Shown here: piece after piece, positions 19,426-27,243 of the stretch
Layout of the letters: every line of letters begins with the position of its first letter
Numbering within the stretch: the stretch's first letter is position 1
Source: Halomonas sp. YLGW01
GTDB taxonomy: Bacteria > Pseudomonadota > Gammaproteobacteria > Pseudomonadales > Halomonadaceae
Assembly (NCBI RefSeq): GCF_014840935.1
Contig: NZ_CP062005.1
Coordinates: 372,001-436,000 of the forward strand
Direction: 5' to 3'
Length of the DNA: 64,000 bases
Notes under the pieces: model-generated
The model's input: the letters and a program-made list of their open reading frames with translations, nothing else
What the model was told of the DNA's origin: nothing
Databases searched by the model: none
Translations under genes and position numbers: made by a program

Positions 19426-19794
19426 TCAGTGACCACCCAGGGTCACCAGCGGGTAGCCGTCGACGGTGACCAGCGGCACACCGCCTGAGTGGTGGTGCCG
19501 TCCCTCGCGGACGATCACCCGTCGTTCGATCACGCGGGTATGGTCGTGGTGACGACGCGCATAGTAGTTGCGATTGTCGTGGTTGCGATTGCCGTGGTGG
19601 CGCTGGCCATGGTGACGACGGGCGTAGTGCCGCTTGCCCTGACGGTGTTGATGACCATGTCCGCTGTGCCCACGGTGGTCATAGCCCTGGTGATTGCCGT
19701 CCTGATGACCGCGGTGCCCGCGCTCGGCCATGGCGGGGGCAGCAAGGCCCAGGGTAAGGATGAGGGTCAGTGTCAGTAAGAGAGGATGACGCAT
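19426..19794 (-). CDS. Small secreted His/Arg-rich protein
   Basis: A 122-residue protein with a clear Sec signal peptide (MRHPLLLTLTLILTLGLAAPAMA) after an AGGAG site spaced eight bases from the ATG. The mature part holds about 20 histidines plus many Arg and Asn in repeats such as RGHRGH, HSGHGHQH and RRHHGQRHHGN, then a short conserved-looking tail (RVIERRVIVREGRHHHSGG, with PLVTVDGYPLVTL). That composition suggests periplasmic metal or polyanion binding, but I do not recognise a named family. It is monocistronic, convergent with tmcA, and followed upstream by dps on the same strand. The ORF looks real because of the signal peptide and ribosome site. Confidence 0.75.
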   Translation of the reverse strand: MRHPLLLTLTLILTLGLAAPAMAERGHRGHQDGNHQGYDHRGHSGHGHQHRQGKRHYARRHHGQRHHGNRNHDNRNYYARRHHDHTRVIERRVIVREGRHHHSGGVPLVTVDGYPLVTLGGH

Positions 19795-19973
19795 GAGCTC
19801 GACTCCTGGGTGGGGGAAACTGTGCTCCCCTTAAGTTACCTGCAGGGTTCCCTGATCCTCAGTATATCGGCGCCCCTATAGTAGTCGAACAGTGTTTTCT
19901 AATGTGTATCGACTTCCTCGCTTGTTCCACATTATCTTCCCTCCCTGCTCCCCGGCGCGACGCCTCGCGCGGG

Positions 19974-20003
19974 AAACAAAAGCGCCGCCCGGAAGGGCGG
20001 CGC
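19974..20003 (-). terminator. Intrinsic terminator of dps
   Basis: On the minus strand a 9-bp GC-only stem (19995-20003 with 19982-19990, four-base loop) is followed by TTTTGTTT. It starts 35 bp past the dps stop and is a textbook intrinsic terminator. Confidence 0.85.
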
Positions 20004-20037
20004 GGTAACGAGCCAGGCTGGGAAGTACCGGCGAGCA

Positions 20038-20511
20038 TCAGCCCAGGTAGGCGTTGAGCATCCAAACGGTCTTTTCCTGCTCGCGGATGTAGTCACCCAC
20101 CTGGGCGGCGGTGCCTTCATCGTCGGCGTCGGAGGCCAGCGACAGGATCTCGCGCTGCAGGCCGATCATTGTCTGGTAGCCCTCAAGGATGCCGCGCACA
20201 CAGGCCTGGCCATCGTGGACGTTCTTGTCCTCGGTGATTTCCGAGAGTTTCACGTAGTCGCTGTAGGCATGCACCGGCGTGTGGCCCAGAGTCAGGATGC
20301 GCTCGGCGACCTCGTCGACCTTGAGCAGCAGGTCGGTGTAGTACTCCTCGAACTTGGTATGCAGCTCGAAGAATTGATTGCCCTTCACGTTCCAGTGATA
20401 GCCGCGCACGTTCATGTAGAAAATCTGATAGTTGGCCAGCAATGTGTTGAGGCGCTCGGCAAGCTGGCTGGCGCTGCTCTCGTGCAATCCGATGGCATTG
20501 GTATCGGTCAT
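20038..20511 (-). CDS. dps: Dps-family ferritin-like DNA-protection protein
   Basis: Forms a dodecameric shell that oxidises and stores Fe(II) with peroxide, protecting DNA under oxidative stress. The ATG at 20511 follows a near-perfect AAGGAGG site, giving 157 residues; the upstream open frame to 20604 is not Dps-like. Ferroxidase ligands are visible in FYMNVRGYHWNVKGNQFFELH and in the D/E pair of LLLKVDEVAERI. The C terminus (QEKTVWMLNAYLG) is the family norm and there is no Lys-rich N-terminal tail, so DNA binding may be weak. A repeated OxyR-like dyad array lies upstream (20603-20668), and a strong terminator follows. Confidence 0.94.
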   Translation of the reverse strand: MTDTNAIGLHESSASQLAERLNTLLANYQIFYMNVRGYHWNVKGNQFFELHTKFEEYYTDLLLKVDEVAERILTLGHTPVHAYSDYVKLSEITEDKNVHDGQACVRGILEGYQTMIGLQREILSLASDADDEGTAAQVGDYIREQEKTVWMLNAYLG

Positions 20512-20551
20512 GGGGATACCTCCTTGATCTTGGGTGAGTTCGATTGAAGCC

Positions 20552-20557
20552 ACTATA
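20552..20557 (-). promoter_or_regulatory. Candidate dps -10 element
   Basis: On the minus strand TATAGT is preceded by TTATCG with an 18-bp spacer, 41 bp upstream of the dps ATG. It is the best sigma-70-like match in this leader, moderate at the -35. Confidence 0.4.
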
Positions 20558-20602
20558 GGGTCTTGCGGTGCCCGGCGATAAGGAAATCTCGCCATCATCA
20601 CC

Positions 20603-20668
20603 ATAGAACTGATCTATGAATGGAACCGCGCTATGAACAGAACCGCTCTATAAATGGGACTGCTCTAT
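20603..20668. promoter_or_regulatory. Four tandem OxyR-like dyads upstream of dps
   Basis: The 310-bp gene-free space 20512-20821 contains ATAG-N7-CTAT (20603-20617), then ATGG-N7-CTAT (20620-20634), ACAG-N7-CTAT (20637-20651) and ATGG-N7-CTAT (20654-20668), at an exact 17-bp period. ATAG-N7-CTAT is one half of the known OxyR recognition pattern, and OxyR control of dps is established in enterobacteria. The period of 17 differs from the 22 bp of the classical tetrameric site, so the array may instead be repeat expansion. The remainder (20670-20821) holds the leader of the divergent lipoprotein gene and no ORF. Confidence 0.5.
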
Positions 20669-20821
20669 GACATGCCGCCGATCGCAGCGCTTTTCAAGGT
20701 CCTGCTCATATATCCTCGCGCACTCTCGTCCGTGGTCGCCTTCCGTCAGTGGCGAAGGCTATGCCCAGGCCCGCCATGTCGACATACACTGAAAGGCAGG
20801 GCGTGAGGGCGTGAGGATGCG

Positions 20822-21400
20822 ATGAAGTCACCATGCAGGGAACAACAGGGACCATTGGCCGGCGGGTGGAGGTGGGCATGCCTGGCGTGCATGCTGCTGG
20901 CCGGCTGCACGAGCGCCCCGGCGTACCTGCCCGAGCCGACGGTGGCGCCCGTGGAGGGCTGTCAGTGGACGGCGCCCGAGGCCGGCTCGCTTGGCTACCT
21001 GCGGCGGGTGATGGCCGCCCTGGAGGCGGATGACTTCGTGATCGTCGAGACCGAGGCCAGGCTCGGGCTGGTCACCGCCCAGCGCAGCCGCGTGCTGGCC
21101 GGCTACGGGGCGCCCTGGCACGAGCCCATGCCCTTCGGGCTGTCGGGGGCCTTCGGCCTGGGGGCAGGGCACCACCGCGCCGGCATGGCGATCAACCTGA
21201 ACCGCAGCTTCGGCGTTGATCCTACGCAGATCGAGCGGATCTCGGTGGTCGCCCGCGATAAGTGGGTTCGGGTCTCCCGGGACCTTCAAGTCGTCGAGGC
21301 CGACGGGCGCCTGCGCAGTGGCCGTGTGGTCCCCAGCGAGGCATTCTGTCGCGCGCTGCGGGAGGCCCTCGCGCGCCTTCCCGAGGCGCCTACCTCATGA
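20822..21400 (+). CDS. Putative outer-membrane lipoprotein, first of an overlapping pair
   Basis: A 192-residue protein with a lipobox (MLLAGC) after a rather long 28-residue leader, so it should be lipidated and anchored. The mature part reads as a compact alpha/beta domain (LGYLRRVMAALEADDFVIVETEARLGLVTAQRSR, then MAINLNRSFGVDPTQIERISVVARDKWVRVSRDLQ). I do not recognise the family. A GAGG site lies five bases before the ATG. Its TGA overlaps the next gene's ATG (ATGA), so both are translated together, and the two proteins share a similar pattern around FVI-x4-xLG. Confidence 0.75.
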   Translation: MKSPCREQQGPLAGGWRWACLACMLLAGCTSAPAYLPEPTVAPVEGCQWTAPEAGSLGYLRRVMAALEADDFVIVETEARLGLVTAQRSRVLAGYGAPWHEPMPFGLSGAFGLGAGHHRAGMAINLNRSFGVDPTQIERISVVARDKWVRVSRDLQVVEADGRLRSGRVVPSEAFCRALREALARLPEAPTS

Positions 21401-21804
21401 TGCGTCGTTGGCGGGGGCGGCTGGCCGCCTGGGGCTTCGTTGCCTTGGCGCTCGCCGGCTGTGCCGCCCATCCCGGCGGACCGGAACCGCGGGTGCTGGT
21501 GGTGGCCGCTGCCCCCGAACGGGTGATGGCGGAGGGGCTTCAGGTGCTGATCGGGCGCGGCTTCGTGATTCGCCATGCCGATCTGGACCTGGGGCGCCTG
21601 GAGGCGGTGCTGGCGACCTGGCCGGGCTATCGGCTGCGCCTGGAGGCGCTGGCCGTCGGAGACGGGACGACCCGGCTGTCCCTCAGCGGCTACCGCGACC
21701 ACCGGCCCCTGGTGCCCGAGAGTCTCTATGCGCTGCTGGTCGAGTTGCAGGCACGCCTGCCGGCCTCTCCTGAGCGCGCCCATCGCGCCGTCGATGCCCC
21801 CTGA
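21397..21804 (+). CDS. Putative lipoprotein, second of an overlapping pair
   Basis: A 135-residue protein with signal peptide and lipobox (ALAGC at residues 17-21). It starts inside the upstream stop codon (ATGA overlap of four bases), so the longer open frame from 21262 is not the real start; ATG 21400 is a close alternative. Its mature domain (VLVVAAAPERVMAEGLQVLIGRGFVIRHADLDLGRLEAVLA) resembles the core of the preceding lipoprotein, suggesting an old duplication. Function is unknown. Confidence 0.72.
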   Translation: MMRRWRGRLAAWGFVALALAGCAAHPGGPEPRVLVVAAAPERVMAEGLQVLIGRGFVIRHADLDLGRLEAVLATWPGYRLRLEALAVGDGTTRLSLSGYRDHRPLVPESLYALLVELQARLPASPERAHRAVDAP

Positions 21805-21901
21805 GTCACGTGGGCCGGGCACATTGGCCGATGGAGCTTGTGCCTTGCCTGATGCCTTGTGTTGCTTGATCCTTGCCTCACGATTTTGTGGAGACCCGAT
21901 C

Positions 21902-22567
21902 GTGATCAAGACACCCCTCCTTGCCCTGGCGCTGACGGTGCTGCTGCTCGGCACGGCCCCCGAGGCCAGGGCTCACCCTCATGGCTGGATCGACCTCGGC
22001 GTCGTGGTCCATTTCGATCAGCAAGGCCGCGTCACGGCGCTGGAGCAGCGTTGGCGCATGGATCCCTTCTATAGCCTGGTGGTGATGGAAGAACTCGCCG
22101 CCGACGCCTCTGAAACCAGCATGGAGCAGCGCCTCGACCGGCTGGGACTGGAGATACGCGACAACCTGGCCGCCCAGCAGTACTTCACCGAGCTCAGCCA
22201 CGGTGGGCAACCCCTCGCCTTGGGGGACGTCGAGAACTACAGCGTCAGGCGTCGGGACGACCGCCTGGTGTTCAGCTTCCTGCTGCCGCTGGCGACCCCG
22301 CTGGCCCCTGGCGACATGCCGCTGCGTTACCGCATCTTCGATCCGAGCTATTACATCGAAGTGGTTCACGAGGCCGACGACGAAGGGCCGCGGATGGATG
22401 CTCTGACCCTGCGTGGCGCCGCCGATGACTGCGCCGCCCGCATTATTTCGGCCGATCCGGATCCCGCCCGGGTCGCCGAGGCCGCCCAGCTGGATATCGA
22501 CGAGACCGCCGAGCCGGGCCTGGGACGCTTCTTCGCCGAGACCGGGGAGGTGACATGTCAGAGCTAA
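21902..22567 (+). CDS. DUF1007-family periplasmic protein, partner of a Ni/Co exporter
   Basis: About 221 residues starting at a GTG (21902), chosen because GGAG lies eight bases upstream and the GTG begins a signal peptide (MIKTPLLALALTVLLLG...ARA). Mature protein begins HPHGWIDL, the diagnostic DUF1007 N terminus, and includes the family-typical YRIFDPSYYIEVVH. DUF1007 genes commonly sit beside NicO/RcnA or zinc-transport genes; a metal-sensing or chaperone role has been suggested but not proven. It overlaps the downstream nickel/cobalt transporter gene by 13 bp, so the two are one unit. Confidence 0.85.
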   Translation: MIKTPLLALALTVLLLGTAPEARAHPHGWIDLGVVVHFDQQGRVTALEQRWRMDPFYSLVVMEELAADASETSMEQRLDRLGLEIRDNLAAQQYFTELSHGGQPLALGDVENYSVRRRDDRLVFSFLLPLATPLAPGDMPLRYRIFDPSYYIEVVHEADDEGPRMDALTLRGAADDCAARIISADPDPARVAEAAQLDIDETAEPGLGRFFAETGEVTCQS

Positions 22568-23598
22568 CGGCAGCGGGCACGAGGAAGCGGCTGGCGATGG
22601 GCGTAGCAGGACTGGCGCTGCTCGTGGCGGTGGTCCTCTGGGCCTGGCAGGGCGGCGTCCAGGCGCTGCTATACGAGATCGTGGCCTGGCAGCGGGACCT
22701 GCATCGGCAGCTGACGCTCGCCATCACGGCGCTCTCCGGCGCGCCGTCGCCGGCCACCTGGACCGCCCTGTTAGGCATCAGCTTCGGCTATGGTGTCTTT
22801 CATGCCGCCGGCCCCGGCCATGGCAAGGCGGTGCTCAGCACCTATCTGCTGTCCCAGGGCGGGGCCTGGCGACGGGCGCTTTCGCTGTCCGCGGCGGCCT
22901 CGCTGCTGCAGGGACTGGTGGCCATCCTGCTGGTGGCGGTGCTGGTGCACGGTCTTGGCTGGCTGACGCGTCAGGCGATGGGCTCGGTGGTCTGGGTCGA
23001 GCGGCTGAGCTTCCTGATGGTCACGGGGTTGGGCCTGTGGTTGTGCCTGAGCGCCCTGCGGCGGCTGCGCCGACGAGATGACAAGGCGCAGAGCACCTCG
23101 GGCCGTCAGGCACTGCATGCGTCGCACGCTGCTCACGACGATCCGCCCCATGGCGATGGCTGTGGCTGCGGGCACGAGCATCATCTGGCGCCGGAGCGGG
23201 TCGGCGATTGGCGCACGGCGCTGGGCACGGTGGTGGCGATCGGCATTCGTCCCTGCAGCGGTGGCGTGCTGCTGCTGGGAGCTGCCTCGCTGCTGGGGCA
23301 GTTCTGGGTCGGCGTGGTGGCGGTGATGGTGATGGCGGCGGGCACGGCCCTGGCGGTGTCGGCGCTGGCCCTTGCCAGCGTCATGGCCCGCGGCTGGGCC
23401 GAGCGTCGCCTGACGCGCCAGTCACGCCAGGCGGGGCGGCGGCCGAGGCAGGCGCTGGCCTGGGCCTCGCTTGCCGGAGGGCTGGCGATCACGGCGCTCG
23501 GCTTGTCCCTGACGCTCGGCGCGGGCGGCGATCCGGGCGGCGGGCCGCTGCTCGATCGGCCTGCACCGAAAAACGCCGCCTCGCCCTTCGGCGGCTGA
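22555..23598 (+). CDS. NicO/RcnA-type nickel/cobalt exporter
   Basis: A 347-residue inner-membrane protein of the NicO family that exports Ni(II)/Co(II). It has the signature HAAGPGHGKAVLSTYL in the first membrane half, a cytoplasmic His/Cys-rich loop (HASHAAHDDPPHGDGCGCG, then HEHH) expected to bind metal, and the second signature GIRPCSGGVLLLGAASLLG. It overlaps the DUF1007 gene upstream. Convergent with the HIT gene, whose stop is only 6 bp away. No metal-responsive operator was identified in the 97-bp leader of the pair. Confidence 0.9.
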   Translation: MSELTAAGTRKRLAMGVAGLALLVAVVLWAWQGGVQALLYEIVAWQRDLHRQLTLAITALSGAPSPATWTALLGISFGYGVFHAAGPGHGKAVLSTYLLSQGGAWRRALSLSAAASLLQGLVAILLVAVLVHGLGWLTRQAMGSVVWVERLSFLMVTGLGLWLCLSALRRLRRRDDKAQSTSGRQALHASHAAHDDPPHGDGCGCGHEHHLAPERVGDWRTALGTVVAIGIRPCSGGVLLLGAASLLGQFWVGVVAVMVMAAGTALAVSALALASVMARGWAERRLTRQSRQAGRRPRQALAWASLAGGLAITALGLSLTLGAGGDPGGGPLLDRPAPKNAASPFGG

Positions 23599-23604
23599 GG
23601 CGCC

Positions 23605-24027
23605 TCAGGCCAGGCCGCTTGCCTCGAGGCAATCACGCAGGCATGCCCGCATCGCCGCTTCCTGTTCGGCGTCATAGGGAACGGCGCTGCCGTGGCCCCA
23701 CACCGGTCCCGGCCAGGCATCATCGCCCTGGTGGCGCACGATCACGTGCAGGTGCAGCTGGGGCACCATGTTGCCAAGCGTCGCCAGGTTCAGCTTGTCG
23801 CCAGACTTGGCCGCCATCAGCGCCTTTCCAAGCGCCGTCGCTTCCTTCCATAGCCGGGCCTGATCCTCTTCCGGCAGCTCATAGACCTCGCGGATCTCGT
23901 CGCGCCGCGGCACCAGCACCAGCCAGGCATAGCGGGCGTCGTTCATCAGGCGTACCTGGCACAGGGGCAGGTCGGCGACATGGAAGGTATCCGCGGCAAG
24001 GCGGGGGTGCAGGGAAAAATCGCTCAT
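23605..24027 (-). CDS. HIT-family nucleotide hydrolase/transferase
   Basis: A 140-residue protein with the histidine-triad motif in the form QLHLHVIVRH, the Gln-for-His variant common in proteobacterial Ap4A-hydrolase-like HIT proteins. Other family segments are FHVADLPLCQVRLMNDARYAWLVLVPRR and the N-terminal region before it. I begin at ATG 24027 (MSDFSLHPRL), preceded by GAGAG; an ATG at 24060 adds eleven residues. Probable substrate class is dinucleoside polyphosphates or nucleotide phosphoramidates, by family only. Confidence 0.88.
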   Translation of the reverse strand: MSDFSLHPRLAADTFHVADLPLCQVRLMNDARYAWLVLVPRRDEIREVYELPEEDQARLWKEATALGKALMAAKSGDKLNLATLGNMVPQLHLHVIVRHQGDDAWPGPVWGHGSAVPYDAEQEAAMRACLRDCLEASGLA

Positions 24028-24217
24028 GGCTCTCTCGTCGTCGAAAGGGATGAGCGACATCCTAACAGCTGTCGACGCCGTGGGCGGGGGAAGCGCCGAG
24101 GGCGATACGCTCGGCGCGCAAAGCGTGGCATCATCGGCCTCTCACCTTTACGGCGCCTTCCCTTCGCCTTCTCTATGCCTTGCCTGTGCCAGCGCGAGGG
24201 TCACAACGGAGCGTGAC

Positions 24218-24976
24218 ATGACGGCATTGCCAAGCCTGTTGGATGCCCTGGTCCTGATCGCCATCGGCGGCCTGGCCGGCTTCATCAATGTGCTTTCCGC
24301 GGGCGGCTCGATGCTGACCCTGCCGCTGCTAATGTTTCTGGGCCTGCCCCCCCAGGTGGCCAACGGCACCAATCGGGTCTCGGTGGTCTTCCAGAGCGTA
24401 TCGGCGGTGGGCAATTTCTGGCGCGTCGGCGCCAGCCAGGTGGGGCTCAGCCTGCGTCTGGCGGTGCCGGCGGTGGTGGGCTCGCTGCTGGGAGTCTGGT
24501 TGGCGCTGCGGGTCAGCGATGCGATCTTCGAGGCGGTGCTGGTGACGGTGATGGCGGCCAGCGCCGTGATGATGCTGTTGCCCCAGCCGCGGCTCGAGAC
24601 GCGACCGCTGACCGCCGAGCGCCTGACGCCTCCGGTGTACCTGGCGATGTTCGCGATCGGTGTCTATGGCGGCTTCATCCAGGTCGGCGTGGGGGTGCTG
24701 TTCATCGTGGTGCTCTATCGGCTGTTGAGGATCGACCTGGCACAGGTCAATGTCATCAAGGTCTTCATCGTGCTGATTTACACTCTGCCGGCGCTGGGGC
24801 TCTTCCTGTGGCATGACCAGGTACGCTGGAGCTATGGTCTGCTACTGGCGGTGGGCAGCATGAGCGGTGCCTGGCTGGCGGTGCGGGTCAACATGGGGCC
24901 CCGGGGGGCGCTGTGGGTGCGCTGGCTGACCCTCGGGGTGATCGTGGCGATCATGCTGCGGCTGCTGATGGGGTGA
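24218..24976 (+). CDS. TauE/SafE (TSUP) family membrane transporter
   Basis: A 252-residue inner-membrane protein with about eight spans and the two TSUP repeats (GGLAGFINVLSAGGSMLTLPLLMFLG, then GVYGGFIQVGVGVLFIVVLY). The family moves sulfite, sulfonates or related anions, usually outward. The ATG at 24218 has GGAG at good spacing; the longer frame to 24026 overlaps the HIT gene's leader and is not membrane-like. It is divergent from the HIT gene and has no obvious functional partner. Confidence 0.88.
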   Translation: MTALPSLLDALVLIAIGGLAGFINVLSAGGSMLTLPLLMFLGLPPQVANGTNRVSVVFQSVSAVGNFWRVGASQVGLSLRLAVPAVVGSLLGVWLALRVSDAIFEAVLVTVMAASAVMMLLPQPRLETRPLTAERLTPPVYLAMFAIGVYGGFIQVGVGVLFIVVLYRLLRIDLAQVNVIKVFIVLIYTLPALGLFLWHDQVRWSYGLLLAVGSMSGAWLAVRVNMGPRGALWVRWLTLGVIVAIMLRLLMG

Positions 24977-25064
24977 GCGGTGTGCTTGCGCCGCTCAAGG
25001 CAAAGGGTGCTAATGTAGAAACGTAAGCTTCGATAGTCAGTCCCCCTTCGACAAGGAGCCGATG

Positions 25065-25199
25065 ATGATGCGCCTGATATCTCTGATGTTCGTGAGTCTG
25101 ATGACCCTTTCCCTGCTGACCGGGTGCAACACCATTCGCGGTGCCGGCGAGGATATCCAGCAGGGCGGCGAGGCGATCGAGGAGGCCGCCGGGGGCTAG
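25065..25199 (+). CDS. Entericidin-type small lipoprotein
   Basis: A 44-residue lipoprotein too short for ordinary ORF cut-offs. Leader MMRLISLMFVSLMTLSLLTG is followed by lipobox Cys (LLTGC) and a short amphipathic tail NTIRGAGEDIQQGGEAIEEA, the classic entericidin A/B form. AAGGAG at 25053-25058 precedes three tandem ATGs (25062, 25065, 25068); the middle or last has the best spacing. Entericidins are outer-membrane lipopeptides linked to stationary-phase lysis control. A strong hairpin follows at 25226-25260. Confidence 0.85.
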   Translation: MMRLISLMFVSLMTLSLLTGCNTIRGAGEDIQQGGEAIEEAAGG

Positions 25200-25225
25200 T
25201 CTTGCCGTGATCCAGGAGAGGAAAG

Positions 25226-25260
25226 CGACAGCGGGCAGGCCCATGGCCTGCCCGCTGTCG
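25226..25260. terminator. Terminator after entericidin gene
   Basis: A 15-bp perfect stem (25226-25240 with 25246-25260) closes a CCATG loop, followed by TTGGGG. It separates the entericidin gene from the convergent thioesterase gene. Confidence 0.75.
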
Positions 25261-25290
25261 TTGGGGGACGCTTTACCGTCAGCCCGCGGC

Positions 25291-25863
25291 TCAGCGTGAG
25301 CCGGTCTCGGCGGCGTGTCGCTCGGCCTCGTAGGCAACCTGGGTCTGGCGCTCTTCCGCCTCGGCCTGCTTGCGCAGCTTCTTGCGCAGCGCGGCCTTCT
25401 CGAAGCGCAGCTGCTGCAGCGGTGTCTCCAGTGCCAGCGGCGGTACCTCGGCGGGCTTGCCGTCGGCATCGATGGCGACCATGGTCAGGTAGCAGCTGTT
25501 GGTGTGGCGGATCACCTTGTTCTGGATGTCCTCGGCGACCACCTTGATGCCGACCTCCATCGAGGAGCGGCCGACGTGGTTCACCGAGGCCAGGAAGGTC
25601 ACCAGCTCGCCGACGTGAATCGGCTGCTTGAAGCGCACCTGGTCGACCGAGAGGGTCACCACATAGTGACCGGCATAGCGGCTGGCGCAGGCGTAGGCGA
25701 CCTCGTCGAGTTTCTTGAGGATGGCGCCGCCGTGCACCTTGCCGCTGAAGTTGGCCATGTCGGGAGTCATCAGCACGGTCATCGAGAGTTCGTGCTGGCG
25801 GGGCAGGTCGTCGTGGCTCACGGCGGGCTCCAGGGGATGGGAGGCAGAGGATGCGTTCATCAT
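25291..25863 (-). CDS. Hot-dog fold acyl-CoA thioesterase (YciA-like)
   Basis: Hydrolyses acyl-CoA thioesters. The 190-residue protein has the hot-dog core with ANFSGKVHGGAILKKLDEVAYACA (catalytic Asp/Glu on the central helix), YVVTLSVDQVRFKQPIHVGELV and GRSSMEVGIKVVAED, then a charged C-terminal coiled tail (RFEKAALRKKLRKQAEAEERQ). I start at ATG 25863; the frame continues to 26151 but that part overlaps atoE on the same strand and reads as low-complexity shadow. It is 53 bp downstream of atoE, so both may be used in short-chain acyl metabolism. Confidence 0.88.
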   Translation of the reverse strand: MMNASSASHPLEPAVSHDDLPRQHELSMTVLMTPDMANFSGKVHGGAILKKLDEVAYACASRYAGHYVVTLSVDQVRFKQPIHVGELVTFLASVNHVGRSSMEVGIKVVAEDIQNKVIRHTNSCYLTMVAIDADGKPAEVPPLALETPLQQLRFEKAALRKKLRKQAEAEERQTQVAYEAERHAAETGSR

Positions 25864-25916
25864 GCCCCCCATCATAGCCCGGGACGTCGCGTCGACGGTA
25901 GCGGGGCTCGCCCGGG

Positions 25917-27227
25917 CTAGAGGAAGGTGAGGCCCAGCGCGATGATGATGCCGGTGATGACCAGCTGGATCAGGCAGTAGCCCATGATGTCCTTGGCCTT
26001 GAGCCCGGCGATGGCCAGTACCGGCAGGGCCCAGAAGGGCTGCAGCAGGTTGGTCCAGGCATCCCCCCAGGCCACCGCCATGGCGATGCGCGGGATATCG
26101 GCACCCAGCGCCGCCGCCGCCGGCAGCATCACCGGTGCCTGCACCGCCCACTGGCCGCCGCCGGAGGGCACGAAGAGGTTGACCACGCCGGCGCTGATGA
26201 AGGACCAGAAGGGCAGCGTTTCGGCACTGGCGAAGGAGACGAAGAGCTCCGATAGGGTCTGAGCCAGGCCCGATTGCACCATGATCGCCATGATGCCCGC
26301 ATAAAAGGGGAACTGGATGACGATGCCGGCGCCGCCCTGGATGGCTTCCTGAAGGCTGGCCAGCAGCCGGCGTGGGGTGCGATGCAGCACGATGGCCAGG
26401 AACAGGAACAGGAAGTTGATCACGTTCAGGTTGAGCCCGCCGCCGCGCAGCACGAAGTGATCGAGCAGGAACAGGAGGCCGGGGATGCCCACCAGCCAGG
26501 CCAGGGCACGGCTGTTCTCGAGCCGTTCGGCCGGGCGGGTGATGCGCACGCGGGTCTCCTGCTCATCCTCCAGCAGCGCCGGGTCGACGTAAATACTCTC
26601 GTCTTCGCTTGGCAGCATCAGGCGATTGACCAGGGGTACGCTGACCAGCAGCATGGCGACGATCGCCAGGTTGAACCAGGAGAAGATGGTCTCCGAGGTC
26701 GAGACGATCCCGATCTGCTCGACGGTGAAGTGGCCCTCGGTGGCGATGGTCAGCGGGATCGAGCCGGCGAGCCCCGCGTGCCAGATCACGAAGCCCGAAT
26801 AGGCGCTGGCGACCAGCAGCCGGTAGTCGACGCGGATCTGGCGCGCCAGTTCCTTGGCGAACAGCGCCCCGATCACCAGGCCGAAGCCCCAGTTGATCCA
26901 GCTGGCCAGGAGCGATACCAGGGTGACCAGCACGATGGCGCTGCCGGCGTTCTTGGCCTTGCCGGCAAGCCCCGCCAGCAGCCGCTTGACCGGCGGCGTG
27001 TTGGCCAGCATGAAGCCGCTGATCAGTACCAGCAGCATCTGCATCGAGAAGGTCAGCAGGTTCCAGAAGCCATCGCCCCAGAAACGCAGCACGTCCAGCG
27101 GGGTCTGGCGCTCGACCGCGATGGCCGCCACGGCGGCGACCAGCGTCAGCAGCAGCACGAAAATGTAGGGGTCCGGCAGGTAGCGTTCTACCAGCTTGAC
27201 TGCCGGTCGGGAAAGCATCTTGAGCAT
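25917..27227 (-). CDS. atoE: Short-chain fatty acid transporter (AtoE family)
   Basis: A 436-residue inner-membrane protein with a dozen or so spans and the AtoE pattern (LVERYLPDPYIFVLLLTLVAA, SWINWGFGLVIGALFAKELARQ, NLFVPSGGGQWAVQAPVMLPAA, MAVAWGDAWTNLLQPFWALP). Takes up acetoacetate or short-chain fatty acids by family precedent. AAGG lies nine bases before the ATG. No ato catabolic genes are adjacent; the only neighbour in the same direction is a thioesterase. Tandem 15-bp repeats fill its leader. Confidence 0.88.
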   Translation of the reverse strand: MLKMLSRPAVKLVERYLPDPYIFVLLLTLVAAVAAIAVERQTPLDVLRFWGDGFWNLLTFSMQMLLVLISGFMLANTPPVKRLLAGLAGKAKNAGSAIVLVTLVSLLASWINWGFGLVIGALFAKELARQIRVDYRLLVASAYSGFVIWHAGLAGSIPLTIATEGHFTVEQIGIVSTSETIFSWFNLAIVAMLLVSVPLVNRLMLPSEDESIYVDPALLEDEQETRVRITRPAERLENSRALAWLVGIPGLLFLLDHFVLRGGGLNLNVINFLFLFLAIVLHRTPRRLLASLQEAIQGGAGIVIQFPFYAGIMAIMVQSGLAQTLSELFVSFASAETLPFWSFISAGVVNLFVPSGGGQWAVQAPVMLPAAAALGADIPRIAMAVAWGDAWTNLLQPFWALPVLAIAGLKAKDIMGYCLIQLVITGIIIALGLTFL

Positions 27228-27243
27228 GATCCGTTGCCTTTGT

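Noticed and set aside
25864-26151. N-terminal extension of the thioesterase frame
   Set aside because: It overlaps atoE on the same strand in another frame and reads as low complexity; the ATG at 25863 fits the hot-dog family length.
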